A program made the translations under genes and the position numbers. The notes below the pieces were generated by a model that did not search any database, was not told the origin of the DNA, and was given only the letters and a program-made list of their open reading frames with translations. From Prosthecochloris marina (lineage in GTDB: Bacteria > Bacteroidota > Chlorobiia > Chlorobiales > Chlorobiaceae): a stretch of DNA of 64,000 nt. Positions 27,932-37,575 of this stretch are shown one piece after another. The stretch lies in NCBI RefSeq assembly GCF_003182595.1, contig NZ_PDNZ01000005.1:62001-126000 (forward strand), read 5' to 3'. The first letter of the stretch is position 1. Each line of letters starts with the position of its first letter.

Positions 27932-29467
27932 ATGTACGAGCTACCATCCGGTGCTGAAATTCAGGCGATCATTACGACTCTGAAGTCCAGTGCAGCATAT
28001 TATCTACCCGAAATATACTTGTCAGCCCTTTTTCTTGTGCTGATTCTGGTCGATCTGATTTTCAGACCGAAAAAGCATCATCTGCTTTCGATTACATCAC
28101 TGGTAGGCCTCGCTGGTAGTCTCTGGTTTATTTGGCAGCAGCATACAATGGCCGGGCAAGAGATCTTTTTCGGTATGTATGTCATCGATGAGTTCGCGAT
28201 CTTTTTCAAGTATTTTTTCGTGCTTTCTGGTATTCTGACCGTTTTTCTTTCGATGTCCTCGGATGAGCTTAACAACCGGGCTTCAGGGGTTGGGGAGTAT
28301 TATGTTCTTGTTGTCGGCATGGTGATAGGTATGGTGATGATGGCATCGTCGACAGATCTGGTGATGATATTCGTTTCGATGGAGCTTGTCAGCTTTTCCG
28401 CGTACGTTTTGACCGGCTATTTGAAGCGTGAACAACGTTCAACTGAAGCGTCGTTGAAATACCTTGTTTATGGTGCAGTATCTTCGGGCTTGATGATCTA
28501 TGGCTTTTCAATACTCTATGGTCTTACCGGGGAAACCAATATCTCTGAAATCAGCAGCGTACTGATTGCGAGGGGGTATGATCCGGTAACATTTATGATT
28601 GCTTCGATCATGATTCTTACCGGTATCGGATACAAGGTCGGTGCAGTCCCGTTTCATTTCTGGAGCCCTGACGTATACGAGGGTGCACCTATTCCGGTTA
28701 CCGCTTTACTGTCTGTCGCTTCCAAGGCAGCCGGATTTGCATTGCTTATCAGGTTTTTCTATGTGGCGGTTCCTCACGGTACCGAAGCAGTTGCGTTCAC
28801 ACCGGGTTCCGAATGGCTGATGCTGCTGATGATCCTGTCGGTAGCTTCAATGATTTACGGTAACGTTGTCGCTCTCTGGCAGAAAAATGTCAAAAGATTG
28901 CTTGCATACTCTTCGATCGCTCATGCTGGCTACATTCTCCTGGGCATCATCGTCATGGATGAACTGGGAACACAGGCTACCTTGTTCTACATGCTTTCCT
29001 ATCTCTTCATGAATTTCGGCGCTTTTCTTGTCGCTGTTATTATCGCGAACAAAACCGGAAGCGAGAACATCGAGGACTATCGTGGTCTAGGCCGGAGAAT
29101 GCCTCTTACCGGTGCGGCTATGACCGTGTTTTTGATTTCTCTGGTCGGGCTTCCACCAACTGTAGGTTTCATTGGAAAGCTGATGATTTTTTCTGCACTT
29201 CTCGCAAAAGGTTCGGTTTTTGTCTGGCTTGCTCTCATCGGTATTCTTACCAGCGTTATTTCTCTGTATTACTACATGTTGATTCCGCTGAACATGTACC
29301 TGCGTGAATCGAAGCAACCGCTTCCCGATACCATCAAGACCGGTTTGCTTCCCAGGCTGGTAACGGCATGTCTCATGCTGCTGACACTGTACTTCGGTAT
29401 TTTCTTCACTCCATTGTCCGATCTAGCCCATTTCGCGGTTACGCTCTTCGGCAACCAGTTGTATTGA
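27932..29467 (+). CDS. nuoN: NADH-quinone oxidoreductase subunit N
   Basis: This is the third antiporter-like subunit and the last gene of the operon. It shows MIFVSMELVSFSAYVLTGYLKRE, KVGAVPFHFWSPDVYEGAPIPVTALLSVASKAAGF and NVKRLLAYSSIAHAGY. Length 511 is normal. No nuoE, nuoF or nuoG follows: the next gene is on the other strand. Confidence 0.96.
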   Translation: MYELPSGAEIQAIITTLKSSAAYYLPEIYLSALFLVLILVDLIFRPKKHHLLSITSLVGLAGSLWFIWQQHTMAGQEIFFGMYVIDEFAIFFKYFFVLSGILTVFLSMSSDELNNRASGVGEYYVLVVGMVIGMVMMASSTDLVMIFVSMELVSFSAYVLTGYLKREQRSTEASLKYLVYGAVSSGLMIYGFSILYGLTGETNISEISSVLIARGYDPVTFMIASIMILTGIGYKVGAVPFHFWSPDVYEGAPIPVTALLSVASKAAGFALLIRFFYVAVPHGTEAVAFTPGSEWLMLLMILSVASMIYGNVVALWQKNVKRLLAYSSIAHAGYILLGIIVMDELGTQATLFYMLSYLFMNFGAFLVAVIIANKTGSENIEDYRGLGRRMPLTGAAMTVFLISLVGLPPTVGFIGKLMIFSALLAKGSVFVWLALIGILTSVISLYYYMLIPLNMYLRESKQPLPDTIKTGLLPRLVTACLMLLTLYFGIFFTPLSDLAHFAVTLFGNQLY

Positions 29468-29580
29468 TGGTTTTCATCATATGGGGGCCCGGGAGTAAAG
29501 CCGTCCTTTCCACCTGAGCGCCCAGTGAAATAGAGAACTGTTAACGATAGGTGGTTGGTGAAAATTGTTTTTTATCGTTT

Positions 29581-30984
29581 TTAATTTGAGCGGAAGAGGT
29601 TGGATTTTTTGACCGCTTCGGCAACTGAGGCGGGAACCATTTCTTCCCAGGTTGAATCACCGGCCTCGATTTTTTCTACAACCTTACGTGACCAGATGTT
29701 TGCTACGTTCGGGTTGAAGTTTTTGATGTCCTGAATGAAATTGTGGTTTTTAAAATATTCCATAAGTGGTTTTACATGGGCTGAAAGAGTGACCGAGTCT
29801 GAAGCAAGCAGCATATCTTCATCATCGGCTTTCTCCGGATAGACATAAATCTGGGTGTTCTTGCCGAACATCGTTCCAAACGCTTCCAGAAATCCTCCAT
29901 CCAGATTTTTGTAGTTCTCTTCATCGAAAATATCCTGCAGATTGTGGACTCTCGCGGCAAATGCTACACGGCGCCTGCAGACGTCCGACAAGTAATGGCT
30001 TAAGGTATGGAAATGCTGAAAGTGTGAAATCAGTACCGGCTGATTGATGGATGTCAGCATATCGATACGGGCCAGGAAGTCTGCGCTGTCGATAGATCCT
30101 CGCTCGATCAACCGGTTCATGGAGATTTCAGCGAGGGTCATGATATTTTCTCCCTCATCTTCTGGCAGATTGTTTCTGAACTGTTCCGCTCCTTTTTGAA
30201 GCATTTCCATGTTTAACAATGTTGGCGGACGGAAACTGCCGCGTAGTGCAACAATGTTTTTCTTGTAGAGTTCTTCGGAATGTTGCACCACTTTCCCCTT
30301 ATCATTGAACATAATGACATCGGTGAAGCAGTTATTGACCAGCTCGAGACTCAGAAGGCGGTCATCCATATGACGAAAAGCCGGACCGGTAACCTTGATT
30401 GCATCGATCAGTATACGTTCGTTTGTAAGATTGTCCATCAAAGAGCGAACAAAGTGTTCCATGCTGTCGTTTGCGTAATAACAGCTGTGGATCAGGTTGA
30501 CACCAAATGTTCCGATAGCTTCCTGCTGGAAAAGGTTTTGGTTATCCAGAAGCTTGATATGGATAACAACCTGACTCGGTTCTTCTCCCGGGTTTTGCTG
30601 GAATTTTATTCCGGTCCAGCCATGGTAATTTCCTGCACCGCGGTATCCTTTTGCGGTTACTGTATTTGCATAGGTGAAGAAACGAGAGCTTTCTCCCCGT
30701 TCGAGGTCAAGGCGTTGCATTAGCGTTGAACATTCTGTCTTCAACATGCTGATCAATCGTTCTTCGCTTACATAGCGGCCGGTTTCTCCATACATTGCAT
30801 CGGACATGATCATATCATAGGCTGACATGGTACGTGCAATGGTACCTGCAGCTCCTCCGGCCTGAAAGAAATGACGCGCTACTTCCTGACCGGCACCGAT
30901 TTCTGCAAAACTGCCATAGATGGTCTCATCCAGATTGATTTGCAGGGCTTTTTGACGAGGGGATAAAACATTATGGGGTGACAT
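29581..30984 (-). CDS. Conserved protein of unknown function (467 residues)
   Basis: The N-terminus LSPRQKALQINLDETIYGSFAEIGAGQEVARHFFQAGGAAGTIA belongs to a well-conserved family I know from cyanobacteria, Bacteroidetes and proteobacteria, for which no function is established. Some databases give it misleading names such as nicotinate-nucleotide adenylyltransferase or TonB-dependent receptor. There is no signal peptide or membrane helix, so it is a cytoplasmic protein. The rest is mixed alpha/beta with SYHYLSDVCRRRVAFAARVHN-like conserved helices. It is monocistronic and convergent with the nuo operon. Confidence 0.75.
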   Translation of the reverse strand: MSPHNVLSPRQKALQINLDETIYGSFAEIGAGQEVARHFFQAGGAAGTIARTMSAYDMIMSDAMYGETGRYVSEERLISMLKTECSTLMQRLDLERGESSRFFTYANTVTAKGYRGAGNYHGWTGIKFQQNPGEEPSQVVIHIKLLDNQNLFQQEAIGTFGVNLIHSCYYANDSMEHFVRSLMDNLTNERILIDAIKVTGPAFRHMDDRLLSLELVNNCFTDVIMFNDKGKVVQHSEELYKKNIVALRGSFRPPTLLNMEMLQKGAEQFRNNLPEDEGENIMTLAEISMNRLIERGSIDSADFLARIDMLTSINQPVLISHFQHFHTLSHYLSDVCRRRVAFAARVHNLQDIFDEENYKNLDGGFLEAFGTMFGKNTQIYVYPEKADDEDMLLASDSVTLSAHVKPLMEYFKNHNFIQDIKNFNPNVANIWSRKVVEKIEAGDSTWEEMVPASVAEAVKKSNLFRSN

Positions 30985-31506
30985 ATCTTTTCTCGGTTTT
31001 GCAGTGATTCTTGTTGAGGGGACTGCCTTGTCCGCAAAGGTACTTACTCTAACAAGCCCTGAGAGGATATGGAAGTTCCTGTGAAAATATCAATGCTGTG
31101 AGTGATTTTAATGTAAAAAGATTATTTGTTTAATTATTGTTTTGCTGAGCCGTTTTTTCCTTAATAATTAAATTTTTTATTGGTTTTGTTATGAATAGTA
31201 AAGTGCTTGCGTGTATTAAAGAGAGGCGTTGTTTGTTATGTTTTGTTTTAAACAATTGTTAAATTTCTTCTGGTTTTGTTTCATAATCTCTTCGGAAGTT
31301 ATGGGCTCCACAAAAAATTGTCGCGAGCGGCATGAGTATGATGCATGCGGAACGCTGAAACCGGAGTGTACACAGGGTACATGAGGATTTTCTGCACCGG
31401 TCAATGAAGTAATCATGACGCGCTGCATAGTAATAGTGGTGTCTTATGTCAACATATCGAACGGTGCTGTTTGTTCTTGTGCTGTTTCGGTAATCAGGAG
31501 GTTTCA
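30985..31506. promoter_or_regulatory. AT-rich intergenic region between the unknown gene and hupS
   Basis: I see no gene here. It must hold divergent promoters for the upstream - strand gene and hupSLC. Visible elements are a palindromic stretch tttaaacaattgttaaa at about 31246-31262 and a small inverted repeat tgtac...gtaca at about 31368-31382. Neither matches a binding site I can name. A good Shine-Dalgarno sequence, caggagg, sits 6 bases before the hupS ATG. Confidence 0.4.
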
Positions 31507-32595
31507 ATGGATAAACAACCTACTTATGCAGAGATTTTCAAATCACGAGGGATAAGCCGTCGTGATTTTTTGAAGTTCTGCGGACTTACCTCGGTATCTC
31601 TGGGGCTTGCGCCTTCTCTTCTGCCAAAAATCATCCATGCTATGGAGACAAATCCAAGAACGCCGGTTATCTGGCTTCATGGGCTTGAATGCACCTGCTG
31701 TACGGAGTCGTTTATCAGGTCTTCTCATCCTGTCATGGCCGATATTATTTTAAATATGATTTCACTCGATTATGACGATACGTTGAGCGCAGCAGCGGGG
31801 CATCAGTTGGAAGAGGTGCGCAGAAAGATCATGAGAGAGTACAAGGGCAAGTACATTCTGGCCTGTGAAGGAAATGCTCCTACAAAGGACGACGGAGTCT
31901 ACTGTCTTGTTGCCGGGGATTCTTATCTGAACGTTCTGAAAGAGACAGCTGCTGATGCAGCTGCGGTTATTGCGTGGGGTGCATGTGCTACGTTTGGTTG
32001 CGTTCAGAATGCAGCCCCCAATCCTACCGGTGCCGTTCCTGTTTCGGAACTTATCACAGACAAGCCGCTTGTCAATGTTCCCGGTTGTCCTCCTATCGCT
32101 GAAGTAATGACCGGTGTTATTACACATTATCACACCTTCGGTACTCTTCCCGAGCTTGACCGGATGAGACGGCCGAGAGCCTTCTACGGTACAAGAATCC
32201 ATGACAAGTGTTACCGCAGAGCTTTTTATGATGCAGGAATGTTTGTCAGGGACTTCGATGATGAATCCACAAGAAAGGGATGGTGCCTTTACAAAATGGG
32301 TTGTAAAGGACCGACAACGTACAATGCCTGTTCGAAAACAGAATGGAATGAAGGAATCAGCTTCCCGATCGGTTCAGGGCATCCTTGTTTTGGCTGTGCA
32401 GCACCAGGGTACTGGGATGATGGACCGTTTTATACAAGGCTTGCCGATGTATCGTTTCTCGGTACCGATATGAATGCCGACAAGATTGGCGTCGTAGCCG
32501 TTGGCGCAGCTGCAGCAGGTGCGGCGGCTCATGCTGCTGTAACGGCAATAAGAAAGAAAAAAACAGGTGATGAGAACGATCAACTCGAGGGGTAA
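31507..32595 (+). CDS. hupS: Uptake NiFe-hydrogenase small subunit
   Basis: This is the electron-transfer subunit of a membrane-bound group 1 hydrogenase. The Tat signal is [19 protein letters not shown] near residue 17. The Fe-S ligands follow: [44 protein letters not shown] and HPCFGC. A C-terminal membrane anchor ([17 protein letters not shown]) precedes a basic end. The start at 31507 is fixed by a strong Shine-Dalgarno site. The subunit is exported folded with HupL and oxidises H2 at the outer face of the membrane. Confidence 0.95.
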   Translation: MDKQPTYAEIFKSRGISRRDFLKFCGLTSVSLGLAPSLLPKIIHAMETNPRTPVIWLHGLECTCCTESFIRSSHPVMADIILNMISLDYDDTLSAAAGHQLEEVRRKIMREYKGKYILACEGNAPTKDDGVYCLVAGDSYLNVLKETAADAAAVIAWGACATFGCVQNAAPNPTGAVPVSELITDKPLVNVPGCPPIAEVMTGVITHYHTFGTLPELDRMRRPRAFYGTRIHDKCYRRAFYDAGMFVRDFDDESTRKGWCLYKMGCKGPTTYNACSKTEWNEGISFPIGSGHPCFGCAAPGYWDDGPFYTRLADVSFLGTDMNADKIGVVAVGAAAAGAAAHAAVTAIRKKKTGDENDQLEG

Positions 32596-32655
32596 GGAGA
32601 TCGAGTCACGGAAAACATGAATCGTTGTGTTCGCAAGTAACAGGAGAAACGTATT

Positions 32656-34374
32656 ATGGCGAAAAAAATCGTTGTCGATCCAATTCCCAGAATTGAGGGA
32701 CATTTGCGTATAGAGGCAAAACTCGGGGATAACAATGTCATTGAAGATGCTTACAGCAGCGGTACCATGTGGCGTGGTATTGAAATTATACTCAAAGGCC
32801 GGGACCCCCGTGATGCCTGGGCTTTTGCAGAGCGTATCTGTGGTGTCTGTACGACGGTTCATGCGCTTGCGTCGGTCAGGTGCGTGGAAGATGCCCTTGG
32901 TATAGAAATACCCAGGAATGCAAGGATTATCAGGAACCTCATGAACGCTACCCAGCAGACCCAGGATCATCTGGTGCATTTTTATCATCTCCACGCCCTG
33001 GATTGGGTTGATGTTGTCAGTGCGCTCAAGGCCGATCCCAAAGAAGCATCCCGTATAGCACAGAGCCTTTCCTCCTGGCCCAAGTCTTCACCCGGCTATT
33101 TCAAAGACCTGCAACAGAAACTTACCGGTTTTGTCGAAAGCGGGCAGTTGGGGATTTTTTCCAACGGATATTGGGGACATCCGGCCTACAAGTTGCCACC
33201 TGAGGTCAACCTTATAGCTGTTGCTCATTATCTCGAGGCGCTTGATTTTCAGAAAGAGATTGTCAAGATCCATACCGTTTTTGGGGGAAAGAATCCACAC
33301 CCGAACTATCTTGTCGGCGGCATGGCCTGCGCAATCGACCCTAACAGGAATACGGCGATCAATATCGAGATCCTCAGCATGGTAAAGAAGATCATTGAGG
33401 ATACAAAGGTTTTTATCGAGCAGGTCTATATTCCTGATCTGATCGCTATTGCCGGTTTTTACAAGGACTGGCTTTACGGGGGCGGGCTTGGCAACTACCT
33501 CTGCTATGGGGATTTTCCAGAAAAAAGTGTCGATGATGCAGCGTCACTGTTATGGCCGAAAGGTGCGATTCTCAACAAGGACCTATCGACGATTTACGAG
33601 GTTGATCCCCGGGATCTGAACCAGGTTACCGAAGAGGTAAGCCATAGTTGGTACACCTACAGCAATGGAGATGACAAGGGGCTTCATCCCTGGGAAGGGG
33701 AGACAAATCCTAAGTATACCGGTCCTAAACCTCCGTTTGAATATCTCGATACAGACAAGAAATACAGCTGGCTGAAAACCCCTCGGTGGAAAGACAACCC
33801 TATGGAGGTTGGGCCGCTTGCAAGAGTTTTGTTGGCCTATGCAAAAGGTGATCCAATGATCACGGAGACCGTTGACATGGTTCTCGGCAAGCTCGAGGTT
33901 GGTCCGGAAGCCTTGTTTTCCACACTGGGAAGAACGGCTGCACGTGGTATCGAGTGCCTTCAGACCGCCGGGTTTATGATGCATTACTACAATCAACTTG
34001 TCGACAATGTCAAGACAGGTGATCTGAGAACTGCAAATACTGAGTTGTGGGATCCGTCTCGTTGGCCGAAAGAAGCTAAAGGGTTTGGATATACAGAAGC
34101 CCCACGTGGTGCGCTTGGGCATTGGATTCATATAAAAGACGGCAAGATAGAGGATTACCAGATTGTTGTTCCTTCAACATGGAACGCTTCACCGCGTGAT
34201 GCAAACGGAGCTGTCGGCGCTTACGAATCGGCTCTCGCCGGAACACCTATGGCTGATCCAGAACAGCCTCTTGAAATACTCAGAACTGTTCATTCTTTCG
34301 ATCCGTGTCTTGCTTGTGCTTCTCATGTTTTTGACATGAACGGAAAAGAAATAACCAAGGTCACCATCGTTTAG
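32656..34374 (+). CDS. hupL: Uptake NiFe-hydrogenase large subunit
   Basis: This subunit carries the NiFe active site. The four nickel cysteines are in RICGVCTTVH (near residue 60) and DPCLACASH near the C-terminus. The 15 residues after ASH (starting VFDM) form the tail removed by the maturation protease encoded at 35.3 kb. Length 572 is typical for group 1 enzymes. It lies between hupS and hupC. Confidence 0.96.
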   Translation: MAKKIVVDPIPRIEGHLRIEAKLGDNNVIEDAYSSGTMWRGIEIILKGRDPRDAWAFAERICGVCTTVHALASVRCVEDALGIEIPRNARIIRNLMNATQQTQDHLVHFYHLHALDWVDVVSALKADPKEASRIAQSLSSWPKSSPGYFKDLQQKLTGFVESGQLGIFSNGYWGHPAYKLPPEVNLIAVAHYLEALDFQKEIVKIHTVFGGKNPHPNYLVGGMACAIDPNRNTAINIEILSMVKKIIEDTKVFIEQVYIPDLIAIAGFYKDWLYGGGLGNYLCYGDFPEKSVDDAASLLWPKGAILNKDLSTIYEVDPRDLNQVTEEVSHSWYTYSNGDDKGLHPWEGETNPKYTGPKPPFEYLDTDKKYSWLKTPRWKDNPMEVGPLARVLLAYAKGDPMITETVDMVLGKLEVGPEALFSTLGRTAARGIECLQTAGFMMHYYNQLVDNVKTGDLRTANTELWDPSRWPKEAKGFGYTEAPRGALGHWIHIKDGKIEDYQIVVPSTWNASPRDANGAVGAYESALAGTPMADPEQPLEILRTVHSFDPCLACASHVFDMNGKEITKVTIV

Positions 34375-34386
34375 AGGGAGGGAATC

Positions 34387-35076
34387 ATGGGCAGAATTAT
34401 CGAGGAAATATATGTATGGAAGTTACCGGTAAGGATGTATCACTGGATCAATGCCCTTTGCATTACAGTTTTGCTTGTATCAGGCCTTTACATCGCCTCT
34501 CCGTATCTCAATCCCCCCATCGGTGAGGCGGTTTGGTTCAAGCAGATGTCCATATTTCGTTTCGTGCACTTTGCAGCGGCATTTATCTTTATTGCGAATT
34601 ATCTTTTCCGCATGTACTGGGCGCTGTTCGGGCATGATAAGTATGCACGTTTTGCCGGTTTCAGGCCATGGTCGCCGAAATGGTGGGGTAAGCCTTTCAG
34701 AGAACAGATGGCCTCTTATCTTTTCTTACGATCGGACGAACCGAGATATATCGGCCATAACCCGGTAGCTGCAATGTCCTATTTCATTTTCATTTTTCTT
34801 GGGTCGCTTTTCATGATCGTTACCGGTCTTGCGATGTATGGGGAGAACAATCCCGGAGGGTTTACCGATACCCTGTTTGGCTGGCTGATTCCCTTGTTCG
34901 GCAGCAGTTATAACCTGCACATTGTTCATCACAGTGTAGCCTGGATTTTTCCATTTTACGTTATCCTTCATCTGTATGCTGTTTTTCGCCACGATGTCGT
35001 GGATAATACCAGTGTTACGTCATCGATAATTACAGGGTATAAGCACAAAGTGGAGGACGAACCGTCATTAGATTAA
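34387..35076 (+). CDS. hupC: Hydrogenase b-type cytochrome subunit
   Basis: This di-haem cytochrome b anchors HupSL and passes electrons to the quinone pool. The first haem ligand region is VRMYHWINALCITVLLVSGLYI, and later histidines occur in FRFVHFAAAFIF and LHIVHHSVAWIFPFYVILHLYAVFRHD. Four membrane helices and a length of 229 fit the family. It begins 12 bases after hupL. Confidence 0.94.
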   Translation: MGRIIEEIYVWKLPVRMYHWINALCITVLLVSGLYIASPYLNPPIGEAVWFKQMSIFRFVHFAAAFIFIANYLFRMYWALFGHDKYARFAGFRPWSPKWWGKPFREQMASYLFLRSDEPRYIGHNPVAAMSYFIFIFLGSLFMIVTGLAMYGENNPGGFTDTLFGWLIPLFGSSYNLHIVHHSVAWIFPFYVILHLYAVFRHDVVDNTSVTSSIITGYKHKVEDEPSLD

Positions 35077-35141
35077 GGAGAGCAATGGTTTTAACAGTAA
35101 TCGGTCAAATCATCTTTTCTTTCTGCCATTTTCGGGCCTGG

Positions 35142-35233
35142 CCTGTGAAACCCAAAACAATTTTTTCACAGGTCTTACCCAGAGATCCACGGCAACTATT
35201 GAAATTTTGCATGGAGGCCGCACATTGTGCGGC
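35142..35233 (+). repeat. Two hairpins between hupC and hupD
   Basis: The first hairpin pairs cctgtgaaa (35142-35150) with tttcacagg (35164-35172). The second is gccgcac-att-gtgcggc (35217-35233), a 7-bp stem with a 3-base loop. Neither is followed by a T run, so they are poor terminators. They could attenuate or stabilise the hupSLC message relative to hupD. Confidence 0.5.
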
Positions 35234-35271
35234 ATGACTAATTATCCTATTATTTACCTGAGAAGTCCCAT

Positions 35272-35742
35272 ATGAAAAAAATCAATGTCGTCGGTCTCGG
35301 CAATATTCTGTTTGGTGACGAGGGATTCGGGGTAGAAGCGGTCAGGCGACTCGAAAAGGAGTGTCCGGAATTAACCGATAGTGTTCAGTTCATCGATGGA
35401 GGAACACAAGGTATATACCTGCTTGACTATATCGAGTCGGCTGATATGGTCCTGATTTATGATGCTATAATTCCTTCCGATTTCGACAAGCGGGTTTATG
35501 TCTATGCCGATGATGAATTGCCTGCGTTTATCCATCGTAAAATGTCATCACACCAGATGGGACTCAGCGAACTTCTCTCTATTGCGAGCCTTCATGGTAA
35601 AGTGCCGCAAAAGGTTGTTTTGATAGGAGTGCCGCCGAGAGATCTTCGTCTCGGCAGCGGGATAAGCGAAGGTGTTGAAAAACTGCTTGTGGAAGCTGTT
35701 GATGAAGGAAAGAAGATGCTCAACAGCGTTCTCAGCGGTTGA
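35272..35742 (+). CDS. hupD: Hydrogenase maturation protease
   Basis: This endopeptidase removes the C-terminal tail of HupL after nickel insertion. Family signatures are [17 protein letters not shown] with the nickel-binding Glu/Asp, [17 protein letters not shown] and [11 protein letters not shown] with the conserved His. Length 156 is typical. The hyp accessory genes needed for the NiFe centre are not in this window. Confidence 0.94.
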   Translation: MKKINVVGLGNILFGDEGFGVEAVRRLEKECPELTDSVQFIDGGTQGIYLLDYIESADMVLIYDAIIPSDFDKRVYVYADDELPAFIHRKMSSHQMGLSELLSIASLHGKVPQKVVLIGVPPRDLRLGSGISEGVEKLLVEAVDEGKKMLNSVLSG

Positions 35743-36403
35743 TCAAACGCAGAAACTCGCTTCTCGTTGACTGAGAAGAAAGAAACTCTCCTGACATGGC
35801 AGAGGTTGTTGTGGTTGAATTCTGCTTTTCGACTCCTCTCATAACCATACACATATGTTTTGCCTCGATGACAACACCTACACCTCTTGGATTCAGGACA
35901 TCCTGAATGATATCTCTTACCTGTTGTGTGAGGCGTTCCTGTACCTGCAGGCGGCGTGCATACACCTCGACAACCCGCGCAAGTTTGGAAATGCCGACTA
36001 TTTTTCCATTCGGAATATAAGCGACATGAGCCTTCCCGAAGAATGGCAGCATGTGATGTTCGCACATTGAAAAAAGTTCAATATCCTTGACAAGCACCAT
36101 TTCATCATAAGATTCAGTAAAGACAGCTTTTTGCAGCATCTCTACCGGGTTCTGCCGGTAACCTTTTGTAAGGAAACGCATTGCTCGTGCTACTCTTTCC
36201 GGTGTTTTCAAGAGCCCTTCCCGTTCGGGATCTTCTCCGATGCCTTCAATCATGCTGTAGACTGCGTTGGATATACCGGAAATGGCTTCTGTATCGATGT
36301 TACGAATATCGTCGAAACACTCATCATCGGCGCATGAGCTGTATCCGGAATATGATGGAGGTTCATTCACCAAGGTATCTGACGGAGTTTTTTCTTGTTT
36401 CAT
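35732..36403 (-). CDS. folE: GTP cyclohydrolase I
   Basis: FolE converts GTP to 7,8-dihydroneopterin triphosphate. The zinc and catalytic motifs are visible in [21 protein letters not shown] and the helix [21 protein letters not shown]; the C-terminal [15 protein letters not shown] is also typical. The first 50 residues are a poorly conserved acidic extension. The gene overlaps the upstream pterin synthase gene by 41 bases, and its end overlaps hupD by 11 bases on the other strand. Confidence 0.95.
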   Translation of the reverse strand: MKQEKTPSDTLVNEPPSYSGYSSCADDECFDDIRNIDTEAISGISNAVYSMIEGIGEDPEREGLLKTPERVARAMRFLTKGYRQNPVEMLQKAVFTESYDEMVLVKDIELFSMCEHHMLPFFGKAHVAYIPNGKIVGISKLARVVEVYARRLQVQERLTQQVRDIIQDVLNPRGVGVVIEAKHMCMVMRGVEKQNSTTTTSAMSGEFLSSQSTRSEFLRLINR

Positions 36404-36815
36404 GGATTTTGACTTCGTGAAGGGTTATTCCCTTGTTAATATAGCTTTGCAATGCTGTTGTTAAAATGTCCCATACCGTAACGGCAAGTATTTCGGTACT
36501 CGGAACCGTGTCTCTGAGTTCTTCAACATCGAAGTTGAGATGTTTGTGATCGAACCGGTTCATGATCTCTTTTTCGAGGATTTTTTTCAACTCTTTCATG
36601 TCGAGCAGAAATCCAGTAGTACGGTCGACAAATCCGCTAACAGTTATTTCAAGTTCATAGTTATGACCATGACCATAGGTATTGCTGCATTTGCCGTAGA
36701 TTTCACGGTTTTCATCGTCAGAAAGGTCAGTGCTGTACAACCGGTGAGCAGCGTTGAACTCGATGGTTCGTGTAACGTAAACTTTTCTGGGTTTCTGTAG
36801 AATATCATTCATCAT
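36363..36815 (-). CDS. 6-pyruvoyl-tetrahydropterin synthase / QueD family
   Basis: The protein uses dihydroneopterin triphosphate made by the downstream-encoded FolE. The zinc histidines are in FNAAHRLY and [17 protein letters not shown], with the catalytic Cys in the same segment, and there is a conserved DMKELK and a C-terminal [10 protein letters not shown]. It could make 6-pyruvoyltetrahydropterin for tetrahydrobiopterin, since green sulfur bacteria are known for biopterin glycosides, or carboxytetrahydropterin for queuosine. Pairing with folE and no other que gene favours the pterin role. Confidence 0.88.
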   Translation of the reverse strand: MMNDILQKPRKVYVTRTIEFNAAHRLYSTDLSDDENREIYGKCSNTYGHGHNYELEITVSGFVDRTTGFLLDMKELKKILEKEIMNRFDHKHLNFDVEELRDTVPSTEILAVTVWDILTTALQSYINKGITLHEVKIHETRKNSVRYLGE

Positions 36816-36983
36816 TCGTAAAGTAAAAAAAACGAGGTAAAAAAAGAGTATCTTGTGGGGTCGATCGTGTGTTTTGATTGAGGGTTACTGAAAGAAGAAC
36901 CAATCTGAATTTTCATGATAGTTGTTTACGAAGAGTAAACTTGTGCCTCAGTTTATAAGTTTCAGTTCCGAGGAAATACTAAA

Positions 36984-37122
36984 GACACCTCTGCTTATTT
37001 ATTCGGCAGTTCAATTGCATCGTTGGGCGGTGTTCGAAATCTTCATGTACTCTACGTACACTCAGTTTCTGCGTTCCGTTCGCCTTGCATTTGAATCGCT
37101 CATGACAATTAATAGAGGTGTC
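36984..37122. repeat. Putative MITE-like element with terminal inverted repeats
   Basis: The ends gacacctct (36984-36992) and agaggtgtc (37114-37122) are exact complements. Just inside, ttcaattgca pairs with tgcatttgaa (one mismatch), and the centre holds gtactctacgtacactc, itself rich in self-complementarity. A spurious 86-codon frame crosses the whole element and extends beyond both ends. The surrounding 36816-37263 intergenic stretch shows no other gene and presumably also carries the trxA promoter. I see only one copy in this window. Confidence 0.55.
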
Positions 37123-37263
37123 CACAATAGCTTCGATAGCTATAATGCATCGATTTTAAGAGGGGATTATGTCGAAGAGTAGTTGGCTTCGGGAATGAAT
37201 TTGCGAAAAAAAGTATTATAACCTCAAAAATGGCACACACAATCTGCAACAATACTTTGGGTT

Positions 37264-37575
37264 ATGGCAAAAAAATCATTTGATCAGCTTATACAGGAAA
37301 GCAAAAAACCGGTTTTTGTAGATTTCTGGGCAGCATGGTGCGGGCCGTGTACTACCGTTTCACCCATGATCAAAAGGCTTGCCGAAGAGTTTCATGAAAC
37401 ATTGACTGTTGTAAAAATCAACGTTGATGAGCAACCGGAAGTAGCTGCAAAATATCAGGTACAAGGTATTCCTGCCTTAATGCTCTTTGACAAAGGTATG
37501 ATCAAATGGAGAGCGACAGGTGCGTTGCCCTATGAACATATTCGAGCAGAGGTGATCAAGTCTCTGGGAGAGTAG
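37264..37575 (+). CDS. trxA: Thioredoxin
   Basis: The active site WCGPC lies in VDFWAAWCGPCTTVSP, and the cis-proline region is QVQGIPALMLF. The protein has 103 residues, with normal thioredoxin layout throughout. It probably reduces the thiol peroxidase encoded at 4.2 kb and other targets. It overlaps the end of the next, convergent gene by 20 bases. Confidence 0.93.
   Translation: MAKKSFDQLIQESKKPVFVDFWAAWCGPCTTVSPMIKRLAEEFHETLTVVKINVDEQPEVAAKYQVQGIPALMLFDKGMIKWRATGALPYEHIRAEVIKSLGE

Noticed and set aside
29540..29582. Weak terminator-like hairpin after nuoN (aacgata...tatcgtt)
   Set aside because: The stem has only 7 pairs and the loop is over 25 bases, so it is not convincing.
36922..37182. 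86-codon + strand frame
   Set aside because: It runs through the palindromic element and its inverted repeats; composition is unlike the neighbours and it has no family resemblance.
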